Positions 31,717-41,559 are shown, counted from the first letter of the stretch. The stretch: 64,000 nucleotides of DNA from Roseicyclus marinus (GCF_036322625.1 NZ_AP027266.1:375001-439000); one strand, 5' to 3'. The notes: generated by a model from the letters alone, not told the origin. Numbers and translations are program-made.

Positions 31717-32651
31717 CCTCCTGGCTCGCGCGGAGCGGGCGCTGGATGCTGCCGGGGGGGCTGGCGATCGGGCTGATCTCGCCCACGCTGGCCGAGGCGC
31801 TGCGCCCCATCATCGGCCCGGTGGTCGTGATCTTGCTGTTCCTGGCCGTGCTGCGGATCGGGCCCGAAGGCTTGCGGATCGGGCGCGCGGGGCTGATGCG
31901 CGCGGGATTGCGCGCGCTGGTCCTGCAATTGGCCCTGCCCCTGGCCATAGCCCTGCCCCTGGCTGCGGCGGGTGTGCTGGAGAGCAGCCTTGCGCTCGGG
32001 GCGGTTCTGTTCCTGTCGGCCGCGCCCCTGACCGGGGCTGCGCATTTCGCGGTGATGGCGGGGGGGGCCCCTGCGCCCGCGCTGCGCCAGACGGTGATCG
32101 GCACGGCGCTGTTGCCTGCGACGGTGGTGCCGGTTTTCGCGCTGGTCCCGGCCTTTGGCACTGCTTCCGAGGTGATCGGGGCGGTGGGGCGGCTTTTGGT
32201 CATCATCGCGCTGGCGGGTGGGGTGGCGCTGTGGCTGCGGTCGCGGGGATGGGTGCAGGCGAGCCCCCGCACCTTTGTCCGGATCGATGCCATCGCGGCG
32301 GTGTTGTTGGCGGTGGTCGTCATCGGCATCATGAGTGCCGTGGGCCGGACGCTCAGGGAGGATCCCGAAAGCTTCTGGCTGGCCATGGCGCTGGTTTGCG
32401 CCATCGGGTTCGGGTTGCAGGCGCTGGCGGTCTGGATGTTGCGCGATGGCCCCGATCTGCCGGCGCTCGCGGTGATCGCGGGCAATCGCAATGTCGCGCT
32501 GTTCCTGGGTGTTCTGCCTGCGGCGGTGAGCGATGAGCTGTTGCTGATGATCGGCTGTTTCCAGGTGCCGATGTATCTGACGCCCCTGATCCTGCCGCGC
32601 CTGATCGCGCTGAAGCGGCGGGGCGGCGGTGCAGGGTTCGGGGCAAATTGA
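31713..32651 (+). CDS. Bile acid:sodium symporter (BASS)-like membrane protein
   Basis: Polytopic protein of 312 residues with about ten hydrophobic segments and no signal peptide. GNRNVALFLGVLP near residue 265 resembles the crossover region of the BASS fold, and ends with a basic tail. The start is a GTG overlapping the regulator stop. It may be a second carrier for the same substrate, or may export a product. Family assignment is moderate; the fold class fits better than any specific substrate. Confidence 0.65.
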   Translation: MTSWLARSGRWMLPGGLAIGLISPTLAEALRPIIGPVVVILLFLAVLRIGPEGLRIGRAGLMRAGLRALVLQLALPLAIALPLAAAGVLESSLALGAVLFLSAAPLTGAAHFAVMAGGAPAPALRQTVIGTALLPATVVPVFALVPAFGTASEVIGAVGRLLVIIALAGGVALWLRSRGWVQASPRTFVRIDAIAAVLLAVVVIGIMSAVGRTLREDPESFWLAMALVCAIGFGLQALAVWMLRDGPDLPALAVIAGNRNVALFLGVLPAAVSDELLLMIGCFQVPMYLTPLILPRLIALKRRGGGAGFGAN

Positions 32652-32706
32652 CAGCGACTTGCCGCCCCGTCATCAAGGGCGGCAGGGCAGATTTCGGGGG
32701 CGGGGC

Positions 32707-33987
32707 ATGGACAGGCTGGGGCAGGAAAAGATCTCGCTCTGGGATGCGACCTCCGAAGAGGTGCGGCCCGATCCGGCGGATTTGCCCGAAAGCGTCGATC
32801 TGGCCATCGTGGGGGGCGGCTACACGGGCCTGTCCACCGCGCTGCATGCCGCGCAGGCGGGGCTGTCGGCGCATGTGATCGAGGCCAATGAGATCGGTCA
32901 TGGCGGATCGGGGCGCAATGTCGGCCTGGTCAATGCCGGCGTCTGGATGCCGCCCGCGCAGGTGCGCGCGGCGCTTGGGCCCGATTACGGGCCGCGGTTC
33001 CTGCGCCGGTTCGCGGATGGGCCCGCGATGGTGTTCGACCTGATCGAACGGCACCAGATCCGTTGCGAGGCGACGCGGGCGGGCACGATCCATGCCGCCC
33101 ATGCCGCCGCAGGCCTGCGGGATCTGGAGGGGCGCTGGCGTGAATGGGTTGCCATGGGCGAGCCGGTCGAGATGCTGGACGCGGCGCAGACGGCAGAGGC
33201 GCTGGGCACCGATCGCTATGTCGGCGGGTTGCTCGATCACCGGGCGGGGACGGTGAACCCGATGGGCTATGTCCGGGGTCTGGCGCGGGCGGCAAGGGCG
33301 GCGGGGGCGGGCCTGTCCACCGGCGTGCGGGTGACGGGGTTGCACAAGCAGGCGGGCGGCGGTTGGCGGGTCGAGACGGATCACGGCCCGGTCCGGGCGC
33401 GGGCCGTCGTGCTGGGGACGAATGCCTATACCGACAGGCTTTGGCCGGGGCTGAACGCGACCTTTACCACGATCCATTATTTCCAGTTCGCCACCGTGCC
33501 CCTTGGGCCCGAGGCGGACCATATCCTGCCGGGGCGGCAGGGGGTCTGGGACACGGCGCCGGTCATGACCTCGATCCGGCGGGATGCGCGGGGGCGGCTG
33601 ATCATCGGGTCGATGGGGCGGGTGATCGGCAGCCGCGAGCGGGGGCTGTCGCGGCGCTGGGCCGAGCGGACGCTGAAGCGGCTTTATCCCGGTCTTGGCC
33701 CGGTAGAGTTCGAAGAGGCCTGGCACGGCCAGATCGCGATGACCCCCGACCATCTGCCGCGCATCCATGTGCTCGACGAAGGGCTTTACACCCCCATCGG
33801 CTACAACGGGCGGGGCATCATCACCGGCACGATCTTCGGTCAGGCGATGGCGGATCTGTTGACGGGGATGGACCCGGCCGATCTGCCGCTGCCGGTCACC
33901 GACCCGGCGGCGGTGGCAACCGCGCCCTTGATGCGGCGGGTCTATGACCTGTCCTTTGTCGCCAATCAATTCCTCAAGGGACTGTGA
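32707..33987 (+). CDS. FAD-dependent oxidoreductase, DadA/sarcosine-oxidase-like
   Basis: Flavoprotein amine oxidase or dehydrogenase family, 426 residues. The FAD-binding dinucleotide fold starts at about residue 36 with AIVGGGYTGLSTALHAAQAG and continues EANEIGHGGSGRNVG. The C-terminal FAD contact GYNGRGIITGTIFG is near residue 360. The start at ATG 32707 gives a normal N-terminus; an upstream in-frame start overlaps the previous gene. Relatives oxidise D-amino acids, sarcosine, glycine-betaine-like amines or gamma-glutamylputrescine. Here it would oxidise an amine released by the hydantoinase genes (inference). Confidence 0.88.
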   Translation: MDRLGQEKISLWDATSEEVRPDPADLPESVDLAIVGGGYTGLSTALHAAQAGLSAHVIEANEIGHGGSGRNVGLVNAGVWMPPAQVRAALGPDYGPRFLRRFADGPAMVFDLIERHQIRCEATRAGTIHAAHAAAGLRDLEGRWREWVAMGEPVEMLDAAQTAEALGTDRYVGGLLDHRAGTVNPMGYVRGLARAARAAGAGLSTGVRVTGLHKQAGGGWRVETDHGPVRARAVVLGTNAYTDRLWPGLNATFTTIHYFQFATVPLGPEADHILPGRQGVWDTAPVMTSIRRDARGRLIIGSMGRVIGSRERGLSRRWAERTLKRLYPGLGPVEFEEAWHGQIAMTPDHLPRIHVLDEGLYTPIGYNGRGIITGTIFGQAMADLLTGMDPADLPLPVTDPAAVATAPLMRRVYDLSFVANQFLKGL

Positions 33988-33988
33988 C

Positions 33989-36073
33989 ATGAGCATGCCC
34001 CCCAGACGGGTCGGCGTCGATATCGGCGGCACCTTTACCGATGTCGCGCTCGATACCGGGCGGGGTCTGGTCACCGGCAAGGTGCTGACCGATTACGCCC
34101 AGCCCGAGCGCGCGATCCTGTCCGCGATCCTGTCGGCCGCCCACCAGGCAGGCATCGACCCGGGCGAGATTACGCAGGTGATCCACGGCACCACGCTGGT
34201 CACCAATGCGCTGATCGAACGGCGGGGCGCGCGGATGGCCTTTGTCACCACAGAAGGGTTCCGCGACGTGATCGAGATGCGGTCCGAGAACCGCTTCGAG
34301 CAATATGACCTGAACCTGACGCTGCCCGCGCCCCTGGTGCCGCGCAAGGATCGCTTCACGCTGTCCGAACGCATCGGGCCCAAGGGCGAGGTTCTGTTGC
34401 CCCTCGACAGGACCGAGGCGCGCGCCTTGGCCGCGCGGATCCTGGCCGAAGGCTACGAGGCGGTCGCCATTGGCCTGATCCATGCCTATGCCAACGATGC
34501 CCATGAAAAGATGATGCAAGAGGCGCTGGCCGAGGTCGCGCCGGGGCTCTCGGTGTCGATCTCGTCCGTCATCTCGCCGCAATTGCGGGAATTGCCCCGG
34601 TTCAACACGGTCATCGCCAATGCCTATGTGCAGCCGCAGGTCTCGGCCTACCTCGGGCGGCTGGTGGAGCAGCTGCGCGCGGCGGGCATCGGCGCGCCTG
34701 TCTTCCTGATGCATTCGGGGGGCGGCTTGATCTCGGTCGAGACGGCGGCCGAACAGCCGGTGCGTTTGCTGGAATCGGGGCCTGCGGGGGGCGCGATCTT
34801 TGCGGCCGGATATGCGCGGGCGCATGGGATCGACCGGGTCCTGAGTTTCGACATGGGCGGCACCACGGCCAAGATCTGCCTTGTGGAACAGGCGACGCCC
34901 AAGACGGCGAATTCCTTCGAGATCGCCCGCACCTATCGGTTCAAGAAAGGCTCGGGGATGATCGTGTCCACCCCGGTGGTCGAGATGGTCGAGATCGGGG
35001 CAGGCGGCGGGTCCATCGCCACGGTCGATGCGATGGGTCGGATACAGGTCGGCCCAAGGTCTGCCGGGTCCGAACCCGGCCCCGCCTGCTACCAGCGCGG
35101 CGGGTCCGAGCCCACGGTGACCGATGCCAACCTGATCCTCGGGCGGCTCGATCCGGAAGCTTTCGCGGGCGGCGCGATCCCGCTGTCGGCCAAGCTGGCC
35201 CAAGGGGCGATGGCGGACGTGGCTGACCGGCAGGCGATGGATGTGCAGGACGCGGCCTTTGGCGTGACCGAGATGGTGGACGAGAACATGGCCAATGCGG
35301 CCCGCGTCCATGCGGTGGAAAACGGGCGCGACATCGAAGCCTTTACCATGGTCGCCTTTGGCGGGGGCGCGCCGCTGCATGCCTGCCGTTTGTGCGAGAA
35401 ACTGGGGCTCAAGGCGCTATTGATCCCGCCCGGTGCCGGGGTCGGATCGGCCATCGGCTTCCTGCGCGCGCCGATCAGTTTCGAGGCGACGCGCGGGCTG
35501 TTCCAGCCGCTCGACGGGTTCGATGCCGACCTGGTCAATGCGACGCTTGCCGCGATGGAGGGTGAGGCCCGCGCCTTTGTCGAGGCGGGGGCGGCAGGGG
35601 CGGAAACCGTGACGCGGCTGACCGCGTTCATGCGCTACCGGGGGCAGGGTTGGGAAATTCCCGTGCCGCTGGCGCAGGATCGGTTCGGGCAAGGCGATGT
35701 GCCGGGGCTGATCGCGGCCTTCGAGGAGGCCTATCGCGGCCTGTTCGGTCGGATCATCGACGGGCTGATGCCCGAGATCACCAATTGGTCGCTGACGGTC
35801 GCCACGCGCGCGCCAGATCCGGCGCCGGTCGCGCGTCTCATCGACGGCAGGCCCGCCGCAGGGCGTCGGCCCCGCCGTTTCTTTGACGCGCGGCTGAGGC
35901 AGGAGGTCGAGGCCACGGAAATCGCGCGCGCCGACATGATCCCCGGCGCGACGGTCGAGGGCCCCGCGATCATCATCGAGGACGAGACTTCGACCATCGT
36001 CACCTCGGCCTTTCGGGCCATCGGGCAGGCGGATGGGTGCCTTTTGCTGATCCGCAAGGAGGAGGCGGCATGA
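33989..36073 (+). CDS. hyuA: Hydantoinase/oxoprolinase subunit A (HyuA)
   Basis: ATP-using subunit of a hydantoin- or lactam-opening enzyme, 694 residues, the usual size. GVDIGGTFTDVALDTGRG near the N-terminus and SFDMGGTTAKICLVEQ near residue 290 are the two ATP-binding motifs. HSGGGLISVETAAEQPVRLL near 245 and VGPRSAGSEPGPACYQRGG near 355 are also typical. It starts one base after the oxidoreductase stop and overlaps hyuB by four bases. This is the split version, distinct from the fused protein at 24421-28038. Confidence 0.93.
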   Translation: MSMPPRRVGVDIGGTFTDVALDTGRGLVTGKVLTDYAQPERAILSAILSAAHQAGIDPGEITQVIHGTTLVTNALIERRGARMAFVTTEGFRDVIEMRSENRFEQYDLNLTLPAPLVPRKDRFTLSERIGPKGEVLLPLDRTEARALAARILAEGYEAVAIGLIHAYANDAHEKMMQEALAEVAPGLSVSISSVISPQLRELPRFNTVIANAYVQPQVSAYLGRLVEQLRAAGIGAPVFLMHSGGGLISVETAAEQPVRLLESGPAGGAIFAAGYARAHGIDRVLSFDMGGTTAKICLVEQATPKTANSFEIARTYRFKKGSGMIVSTPVVEMVEIGAGGGSIATVDAMGRIQVGPRSAGSEPGPACYQRGGSEPTVTDANLILGRLDPEAFAGGAIPLSAKLAQGAMADVADRQAMDVQDAAFGVTEMVDENMANAARVHAVENGRDIEAFTMVAFGGGAPLHACRLCEKLGLKALLIPPGAGVGSAIGFLRAPISFEATRGLFQPLDGFDADLVNATLAAMEGEARAFVEAGAAGAETVTRLTAFMRYRGQGWEIPVPLAQDRFGQGDVPGLIAAFEEAYRGLFGRIIDGLMPEITNWSLTVATRAPDPAPVARLIDGRPAAGRRPRRFFDARLRQEVEATEIARADMIPGATVEGPAIIIEDETSTIVTSAFRAIGQADGCLLLIRKEEAA

Positions 36074-37725
36074 CGCCTGACAGCATCGATTTCCAGATCA
36101 TGTGGAACCGCCTGATCGCGGTGGTCGAGGAACAGGCAACGACACTGATCCGCACCGCCTTTTCCACCTCGGTCAGGGAGGCGGGCGATCTGTCGGCGGG
36201 ATTGTTCGACCGGCAGGGGCGGATGATGGCACAGGCCGTCACCGGCACGCCGGGCCATGTGAATGCCATGGCCGAAAGCGTCGGCCATTTCATCGCGGGC
36301 ATCGGGGTGGAGAATATCTTTGACGGCGATGTCTACCTGACCAATGACCCGTGGATGGGCACGGGTCATCTGCATGACATCACGGTGGTCACGCCGGTGT
36401 TCCGGCGCGGGTGCCTGGTCGGCTTTTTCGCCTCCACCGCCCATGTGGTCGATATCGGCGGGCGCGGTTTCGGCCCCGATGGGCGCGAGGTCTACGAGGA
36501 GGGGCTGCTGATCCCGATCTCGAAATTCGCGGAACGGGGCGTGGTCAACGACATGCTGATCCGCATCGTGCGCGCCAATGTCCGCACGCCCGATCAGACG
36601 GTCGGCGATCTCCATTCGCTGGCGGCCTGCAACGCGGCGGGGGACCGGCGGCTGCAGGCGATGCTCGACGAATTCGGCATCGACGATCTGGACGGATTGT
36701 CCGAGTTCATCCTGACCGCAAGTCGGCGGGCGACCGAGGCGGCGATCGCGCGCGTTCCGGCCGGAACCTATCGCAACGCGATGACAGTCGACGGGTTCGA
36801 GGCCCCGATCGAGATGGCCGTGACGCTGGAGGCGCAGGGCGACCACCTGACGGCGGATTTCACCGGCACAAGCGGGATGAGCAGTTTCGGCGTGAACGTG
36901 CCCGAGGTCTATACCCGCGCCTATGCCTGCTACGCGCTGAAATGCGCCATCGCGCCCGAAGTGCCGAACAATGCGGGCAGTCTTGCGCCCTTTGTCATTT
37001 CCGCGCCGGAAGGGTCGATCCTTGCCGCACGCCGTCCCGCGCCCGTGTCGGTGCGCCATGTTCTGGGCCACCTGGTGCCCGATGTGGTGCTGGGCGCGTT
37101 GCATCTGGCGATGCCGGGAACCGTGCCCGCCGAAGGCGCCTCGGCCTTGTGGAACATCCAGATCTCGGCGCGGCCCGTCGACCCGGACAGCGGCTTGCCG
37201 CCTGCGGAAATCCTGATGTTCAACTCGGGCGGGACGGGGGCGCGGCCCACATTGGACGGGCTGTCGGCGACGGCCTTTCCATCGGGCGTGTCCACGATGA
37301 GCGTGGAGGCGACTGAACATGTCGGGCCGATCATCGTCTGGCGCAAGGATCTGCGGCCCAATTCCGGTGGCGCGGGGGCGCGGCGCGGCGGACTGGGCCA
37401 GGTGATCGAGATCGGCGCGCGCGAGGGCTATGCGCTTTGGTTCAACGCCATGTTCGACCGGGTGGATCATCCCGCGCGGGGCCGCGAGGGCGGGCTGCCG
37501 GGTGCGCCCGGTCGGGTCGAGCTTGCCGATGGCACGCCGCTGCGGTCCAAGGGGCGGCAGGCCATTCCGGCGGGGGCACGTCTGCGCCTGTCCCTGCCGG
37601 GTGGGGGTGGTTACGGCGATCCGGCGGGGCGGGACCGCCGGGCCGTCGCGGAAGATCTGGACGCCGGGCTGATCGATGCCGCGAGTGCCGCGCGCAATTA
37701 CGGCACCGACCCGTCCGATCCGTGA
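36070..37725 (+). CDS. hyuB: Hydantoinase/oxoprolinase subunit B (HyuB)
   Basis: Partner of HyuA, 551 residues. N-terminal FQIMWNRLIAVVEEQATTL, then FSTSVREAGDLSAGLFDRQG and VYLTNDPWMGTGHLHDITVV near residue 92, and the glycine-rich end LSLPGGGGYGDP near 520 are standard HyuB blocks. Together the pair carries out ATP-dependent hydrolysis of a five-membered cyclic amide. ATG 36070 overlaps the hyuA stop. It is the last gene of the catabolic run; a 209-base gap then leads to ihfB. Confidence 0.93.
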   Translation: MTPDSIDFQIMWNRLIAVVEEQATTLIRTAFSTSVREAGDLSAGLFDRQGRMMAQAVTGTPGHVNAMAESVGHFIAGIGVENIFDGDVYLTNDPWMGTGHLHDITVVTPVFRRGCLVGFFASTAHVVDIGGRGFGPDGREVYEEGLLIPISKFAERGVVNDMLIRIVRANVRTPDQTVGDLHSLAACNAAGDRRLQAMLDEFGIDDLDGLSEFILTASRRATEAAIARVPAGTYRNAMTVDGFEAPIEMAVTLEAQGDHLTADFTGTSGMSSFGVNVPEVYTRAYACYALKCAIAPEVPNNAGSLAPFVISAPEGSILAARRPAPVSVRHVLGHLVPDVVLGALHLAMPGTVPAEGASALWNIQISARPVDPDSGLPPAEILMFNSGGTGARPTLDGLSATAFPSGVSTMSVEATEHVGPIIVWRKDLRPNSGGAGARRGGLGQVIEIGAREGYALWFNAMFDRVDHPARGREGGLPGAPGRVELADGTPLRSKGRQAIPAGARLRLSLPGGGGYGDPAGRDRRAVAEDLDAGLIDAASAARNYGTDPSDP

Positions 37726-37863
37726 GCGGGATCGCGCGAATCATCCGGGGCCATGCCCGTTCCAAGACCGGGAGAGCCCCGGCGGCGCGGTCCGAGGCCG
37801 GAATTTCCGCCCCAAGCCCGCGACCCGAGGCATGAAACCGCCCCATTTCCCGTGGCTTGGCTG

Positions 37864-37892
37864 TATTCATCCAAAAAGAATGTGCCTATAGT
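37864..37892 (+). promoter_or_regulatory. Candidate promoter of ihfB
   Basis: A TATAGT -10 box lies at 37887-37892, with a weak -35 (TATTCA, 37864-37869) 17 bases upstream. It is about 43 bases before the ihfB ATG, in a local AT-rich stretch after the hydantoinase operon. The -35 match is poor, so this is tentative. Confidence 0.35.
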
Positions 37893-37934
37893 GGCGACCA
37901 AATGCCTGCGCTGTCACCTGGGAGGGACGCCACG

Positions 37935-38219
37935 ATGATACGCTCCGAGCTGATCCAGAAGCTGTCGGACGAAAACCCGCATCTCTACCAACGTGACGTC
38001 GAAAGGATCGTGAACGCGATCTTCGAAGAGATCATCGAGGCGATGGCCAGCGGCAACCGGGTGGAGTTGCGCGGCTTCGGGGCGTTTTCGGTCAAGCAGC
38101 GCGATGCCCGCACCGGCCGCAACCCGCGCACGGGCGAAAGCGTCGCGGTCGAGGAAAAGCACGTGCCTTTCTTCAAGGCCGGCAAGCTGCTACGCGATCG
38201 GTTGAACGGCGACGCGTGA
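37935..38219 (+). CDS. ihfB: Integration host factor subunit beta
   Basis: DNA-bending protein of the HU/IHF family, 94 residues. It begins [17 protein letters not shown] and carries [20 protein letters not shown] near residues 43-62, with NPRTGE and a conserved Pro in the beta-arm that intercalates DNA. The C-terminus [13 protein letters not shown] is typical of IHF-beta. GGGAGGGACG precedes the ATG. It is the first gene of the ihfB-lapA-trpF-trpB run; in many proteobacteria rpsA comes just before ihfB, but here rpsA lies 12 kb downstream. Confidence 0.95.
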   Translation: MIRSELIQKLSDENPHLYQRDVERIVNAIFEEIIEAMASGNRVELRGFGAFSVKQRDARTGRNPRTGESVAVEEKHVPFFKAGKLLRDRLNGDA

Positions 38220-38241
38220 CCGACCCCGAGGAAAGCTCGAC

Positions 38242-38613
38242 ATGATCATTCTGCGATACCTGAAATACCTCTTTCTCGTCACCGTCGCGCTGGCGCTTGT
38301 GCTGATGGCGATGGCCAACCGCGAGAGCGTGACGCTGGAGGTGATCCCGCCGGATCTGGCGGGCTGGTTCGGGATCCAGTACGCGGTCGAGCTGCCCTTG
38401 TTCCTTGTCGTGCTGGGGTCGGTGACCATCGGCGTTCTGGTCGGGTTCGTGTGGGAGTGGCTGCGCGAACACCGCTACCGGGTCGAGGCCAAGACCCACA
38501 AGCAGACCGCCCGCGCGCTCGAGCGCGAGGTGACGACGCTGAAGGGCCCCGCGCAGGGCAGCCAGGACGAGATCCTCGCCCTTGTCGATGGCCGGTCCGG
38601 TTCGGCCCGCTGA
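38242..38613 (+). CDS. lapA: LapA-domain (DUF1049) inner-membrane protein
   Basis: Small membrane protein of 123 residues with two helices, about residues 8-22 and 50-70. [19 protein letters not shown], followed by [20 protein letters not shown], matches the LapA domain. The cytoplasmic tail is charged and probably helical. In E. coli LapA, with LapB, adjusts LPS synthesis through LpxC turnover; whether it does so here is unknown. It lies between ihfB and trpF, its usual place in alphaproteobacteria. Confidence 0.88.
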   Translation: MIILRYLKYLFLVTVALALVLMAMANRESVTLEVIPPDLAGWFGIQYAVELPLFLVVLGSVTIGVLVGFVWEWLREHRYRVEAKTHKQTARALEREVTTLKGPAQGSQDEILALVDGRSGSAR

Positions 38614-38617
38614 TCCG

Positions 38618-39262
38618 ATGCAGACAGCCGTCAAGTTCTGCGGCCTGACCCGGCCGCAGGATATCCATGCAGCAGCGGAGGCCGGGGCACGCTATGTGGG
38701 CTTCGTGTTTTTCCCGAAATCGCCGCGTCATGTGACGCAGGAGGCTGCGCGCGCCCTTGCGCTCGAGGTGCCGCCGGGCATTGCCAAGGTCGCCTTGACC
38801 GTCGATGCCGATGACGCGGCCCTCGATGCGCTGATCGCAGAGGTGCCGCTCGACATGCTGCAGCTTCATGGTCACGAAAGCCCCGAGCGTGTCGCCCATG
38901 TGCGCGCCCGCTACGGTCTGCCGGTGATGAAGGCGCTGGGGATCGCCACGGCCCGCGATCTGGACCAGATCGATGCCTATTCGGAGGTCGCCGACCAGCT
39001 CCTGATCGATGCCAAGCCGCCCGAGGGGGCGGATCTGCCCGGCGGCAACGGCCTGTCTTTCGACTGGCGGCTGTTGGCGGGGCGGAAATACTGGACCAGG
39101 CCGTGGATGCTGGCCGGTGGGCTGACGCCGGACAACGTGGCCGAAGCCGTGCGCCTGACCGGGGCACGGCAGGTCGATGTCTCATCCGGTGTGGAAAGCG
39201 CGCCGGGGATCAAGGATGCCGGGCGGATGGCGGAATTTGCAAGGGCATTGGCCACGGGGTGA
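38618..39262 (+). CDS. trpF: Phosphoribosylanthranilate isomerase
   Basis: TIM-barrel enzyme for the third step of tryptophan synthesis, 214 residues. It opens [17 protein letters not shown] with the catalytic Cys7, continues [14 protein letters not shown], and has DMLQLHGHE and the phosphate site [10 protein letters not shown] near residue 165. The C-terminal [15 protein letters not shown] is invariant in the family. ATG 38618 is chosen because residues then begin at the first beta-strand. It is followed by a small conserved ORF and trpB. Confidence 0.95.
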   Translation: MQTAVKFCGLTRPQDIHAAAEAGARYVGFVFFPKSPRHVTQEAARALALEVPPGIAKVALTVDADDAALDALIAEVPLDMLQLHGHESPERVAHVRARYGLPVMKALGIATARDLDQIDAYSEVADQLLIDAKPPEGADLPGGNGLSFDWRLLAGRKYWTRPWMLAGGLTPDNVAEAVRLTGARQVDVSSGVESAPGIKDAGRMAEFARALATG

Positions 39263-39307
39263 GGCGGCGTTAACCCTTCGTTCACCTTGGGCGGGCAGCC
39301 TGTCGGC

Positions 39308-39568
39308 ATGAGCATGTTGCCCGAACATCTGACCCCCGAGGTCTGGCTGGAACAGGTCCTGTCCTCGGCCGAGGCGCGCAGTGGCGGCGTGGTCAAGCGA
39401 CAGATCCGCGATATCGAGCGGCTTGTGGGGCGCGATGCCTTTCTGGCGGAGGCCGAGCGGCGCGGGTTCCAGGTGGTGCAGAACAACCGGCATTTCGTGA
39501 TCTTCTGCAACCTGATGCCGATCCGCCGGGTCCGGGCGGTGGACGGGCGTTCGAACGCCCGTCCGTGA
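39308..39568 (+). CDS. Small conserved protein between trpF and trpB
   Basis: An 86-residue protein with no signal peptide and no recognised domain. It is mixed alpha/beta, with [20 protein letters not shown] at the N-terminus and ending [19 protein letters not shown]. It sits 45 bases after trpF, on the same strand. Similar short proteins at this locus in Rhodobacterales are often misnamed as phosphoribosylanthranilate isomerase. Its last codons fall inside the first palindrome of the hairpin array. Confidence 0.7.
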   Translation: MSMLPEHLTPEVWLEQVLSSAEARSGGVVKRQIRDIERLVGRDAFLAEAERRGFQVVQNNRHFVIFCNLMPIRRVRAVDGRSNARP

Positions 39569-39635
39569 AGCCCGCTTTCGCGGGCTTTCCCGCGATTTCG
39601 AAATCGCGGGAGCAAGGCGTTTCGAAACGCCTTGC
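39541..39635. repeat. Array of four consecutive palindromes before trpB
   Basis: Four inverted repeats follow one another in 95 bases. A perfect 24-base palindrome occupies 39541-39564. A hairpin with 8-bp arms and TTTC loop occupies 39568-39587, followed by TTT. A perfect 22-base palindrome lies at 39589-39610, and a perfect 24-base one at 39612-39635. Three share a TTCGAA centre but have unrelated stems. They could act as terminators, RNA-stability hairpins, or protein sites between trpF and trpB. Confidence 0.85.
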
Positions 39636-39693
39636 CCTTGCCCCCCCGGACAGGCCGCGCTACGCCTCGGAGCGACCCAAGGGAGACAGGCCC

Positions 39694-40923
39694 ATGCCCG
39701 AAGATATCCTGAACAGCTTCATGACCGGTCCGGACGAAAAGGGCCGGTTCGGCGATTTCGGCGGGCGTTTCGTCTCCGAAACCCTGATGCCGCTCATCCT
39801 CGAGCTCGAGGCGCAATACGAACATGCCAAGACCGACCAGAGCTTCTGGGACGAGATGGATTATCTCTGGAAGCATTATGTCGGCCGCCCCAGCCCGCTC
39901 TATTTCGCCGAGCGTCTGACCGAGCGTCTGGGCGGGGCCAAGATCTACTTCAAGCGCGACGAGCTGAACCACACCGGCGCGCACAAGATCAACAACGTGC
40001 TGGGCCAGATCATCCTTGCCCGCCGCATGGGCAAGACGCGCATCATCGCCGAAACGGGGGCTGGCCAGCACGGGGTCGCGACCGCCACGGTCTGCGCCAA
40101 GTTCGGGCTGAAATGCGTGGTCTACATGGGCGCGCATGACGTGCAGCGCCAGGCGCCCAACGTGTTCCGGATGAAGCTTCTGGGGGCCGAGGTCGTTCCC
40201 GTCACCTCCGGGCGCGGCACGCTCAAGGATGCGATGAACGACGCGCTGCGCGATTGGGTCACTAATGTGCGCGACACCTTCTATTGCATCGGGACGGTGG
40301 CGGGCCCGCATCCCTATCCGGCGATGGTGCGCGATTTCCAGTCGATTATCGGCAAGGAAACCCGTGACCAGATGATGGAGGCCGAAGGCCGCCTGCCCGA
40401 TACGATCATCGCGGCCATCGGCGGCGGGTCGAATGCGATGGGCCTGTTCTACCCCTTCCTCGACGACAAGGAGGTCGCGATCATCGGCGTCGAAGCCGGT
40501 GGCAAGGGCGTGAACGAAAAGATGGAGCATTGCGCCAGCCTGACCGGCGGTCGGCCCGGCGTGCTGCATGGCAACCGCACCTACCTGTTGCAGGACGAGG
40601 ATGGTCAGATCCTCGAGGGGCATTCGATTTCGGCCGGTCTCGACTATCCCGGCATCGGCCCGGAACATGCGTGGCTGCATGATATCGGCCGGGCGCAATA
40701 TGTCTCGATCACGGATACCGAGGCGCTGGAGGCGTTCCAGCTGTCCTGCGAGACCGAGGGAATCATCCCCGCGCTGGAGCCGAGCCACGCATTGGCCCAT
40801 GTCGCCAAGATCGCGCCCGACCTGCCGCGCGACCACCTGATCGTGATGAACATGTGCGGCCGGGGCGACAAGGACATCTTTACCGTCGCCCGTGCGCTGG
40901 GTTGGGACATGACGGGGGCCTGA
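39694..40923 (+). CDS. trpB: Tryptophan synthase beta subunit
   Basis: PLP enzyme joining indole and serine, 409 residues. The PLP lysine is in [14 protein letters not shown] near residue 100. [20 protein letters not shown] near 120 and the phosphate-binding GGGSNAMG near 245 are typical. ATG 39694 has GGGAGACAGG upstream; the frame is open further back but crosses the palindrome array. No trpA follows directly; the next gene is a small Asp-rich protein. In many relatives trpA comes next, so it must lie elsewhere. Confidence 0.96.
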   Translation: MPEDILNSFMTGPDEKGRFGDFGGRFVSETLMPLILELEAQYEHAKTDQSFWDEMDYLWKHYVGRPSPLYFAERLTERLGGAKIYFKRDELNHTGAHKINNVLGQIILARRMGKTRIIAETGAGQHGVATATVCAKFGLKCVVYMGAHDVQRQAPNVFRMKLLGAEVVPVTSGRGTLKDAMNDALRDWVTNVRDTFYCIGTVAGPHPYPAMVRDFQSIIGKETRDQMMEAEGRLPDTIIAAIGGGSNAMGLFYPFLDDKEVAIIGVEAGGKGVNEKMEHCASLTGGRPGVLHGNRTYLLQDEDGQILEGHSISAGLDYPGIGPEHAWLHDIGRAQYVSITDTEALEAFQLSCETEGIIPALEPSHALAHVAKIAPDLPRDHLIVMNMCGRGDKDIFTVARALGWDMTGA

Positions 40924-40927
40924 ACCG

Positions 40928-40964
40928 TCCACCGGCCTCTATCACTTCGGTTTATGCCGGTGGA
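40928..40964. repeat. 9-bp inverted repeat after trpB
   Basis: Perfect 9-base arms (TCCACCGGC / GCCGGTGGA) at 40928-40936 and 40956-40964 flank a 19-base loop immediately after the trpB stop. No T-run follows, so it is not a classic terminator. It could still stop or protect the trpB transcript. Confidence 0.4.
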
Positions 40965-41085
40965 TCGTGGGTTTACGGCCCCCAAGATAAACCCCTAACC
41001 AATGGTCTCAGGCGGCCTGTCACGCTCCTGTGGCTGGGACGGTCGGCACCTCATGCCGGCCGCGCAGCCTCAAAGGAGACCTGAC

Positions 41086-41559
41086 ATGATGAAACGCCTT
41101 TTCCTGACCACGAGCGCCGCCGGCCTCGTCCTCGGCGGTGCCGCATGGGCCCAAAGCCAGAACGTCGTCGACGTTGACGCTCTCGTGACCGAATACCAGA
41201 CCCGGGGGGCCACCTACGTCGAGGTCTACCAAGGCCCGACGCAGATCAAGGTGGAAGCCACGCAGGGCAACCAGACGCTCGAAGTCGTCTACGATGCCGC
41301 CACGGGCGCGATCCTGTATACCGAGCTTGACCCTGCGGATGCCGAGGACATGCGGCGCTCGGGCGTCGAATTCAACCGCGAGGATCGCGACTTCACGCTC
41401 GATGACGATGAAGACGATGATGACGATAGCTACGACGATGATGACGATGGCTACGATGACGACGATGATGATGATGATGACGATTCCGATGATCGGGGCG
41501 GCGACGACGATGACGGCGACGACGACAGCGGCAGCGATGATGACGGTGACGACGACTGA
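41086..41559 (+). CDS. Exported Asp-rich protein with PepSY-like domain
   Basis: A 157-residue protein. A Sec signal peptide (RLFLTTSAAGLVLGGAAWAQ) covers the first 22 or so residues. Residues about 25-100 form a small PepSY-like alpha/beta unit, with ATYVEVYQGPTQIKVEATQG and VVYDAATGAILYTE. The C-terminal 50 residues are almost entirely Asp with a few Gly, Ser and Tyr, a likely cation-binding tail. AAAGGAG precedes the ATG. A paralogue with the same layout follows. The role could be metal or calcium buffering in the periplasm, but that is inference. Confidence 0.8.
   Translation: MMKRLFLTTSAAGLVLGGAAWAQSQNVVDVDALVTEYQTRGATYVEVYQGPTQIKVEATQGNQTLEVVYDAATGAILYTELDPADAEDMRRSGVEFNREDRDFTLDDDEDDDDDSYDDDDDGYDDDDDDDDDDSDDRGGDDDDGDDDSGSDDDGDDD
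41401..41559 (+). repeat. GAC/GAT low-complexity tract encoding poly-Asp
   Basis: Near-continuous GAC/GAT codons for the acidic tail of the first exported protein. Synonymous codons vary, so the tract is not a perfect trinucleotide repeat and protein-level selection is likely. Confidence 0.75.
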
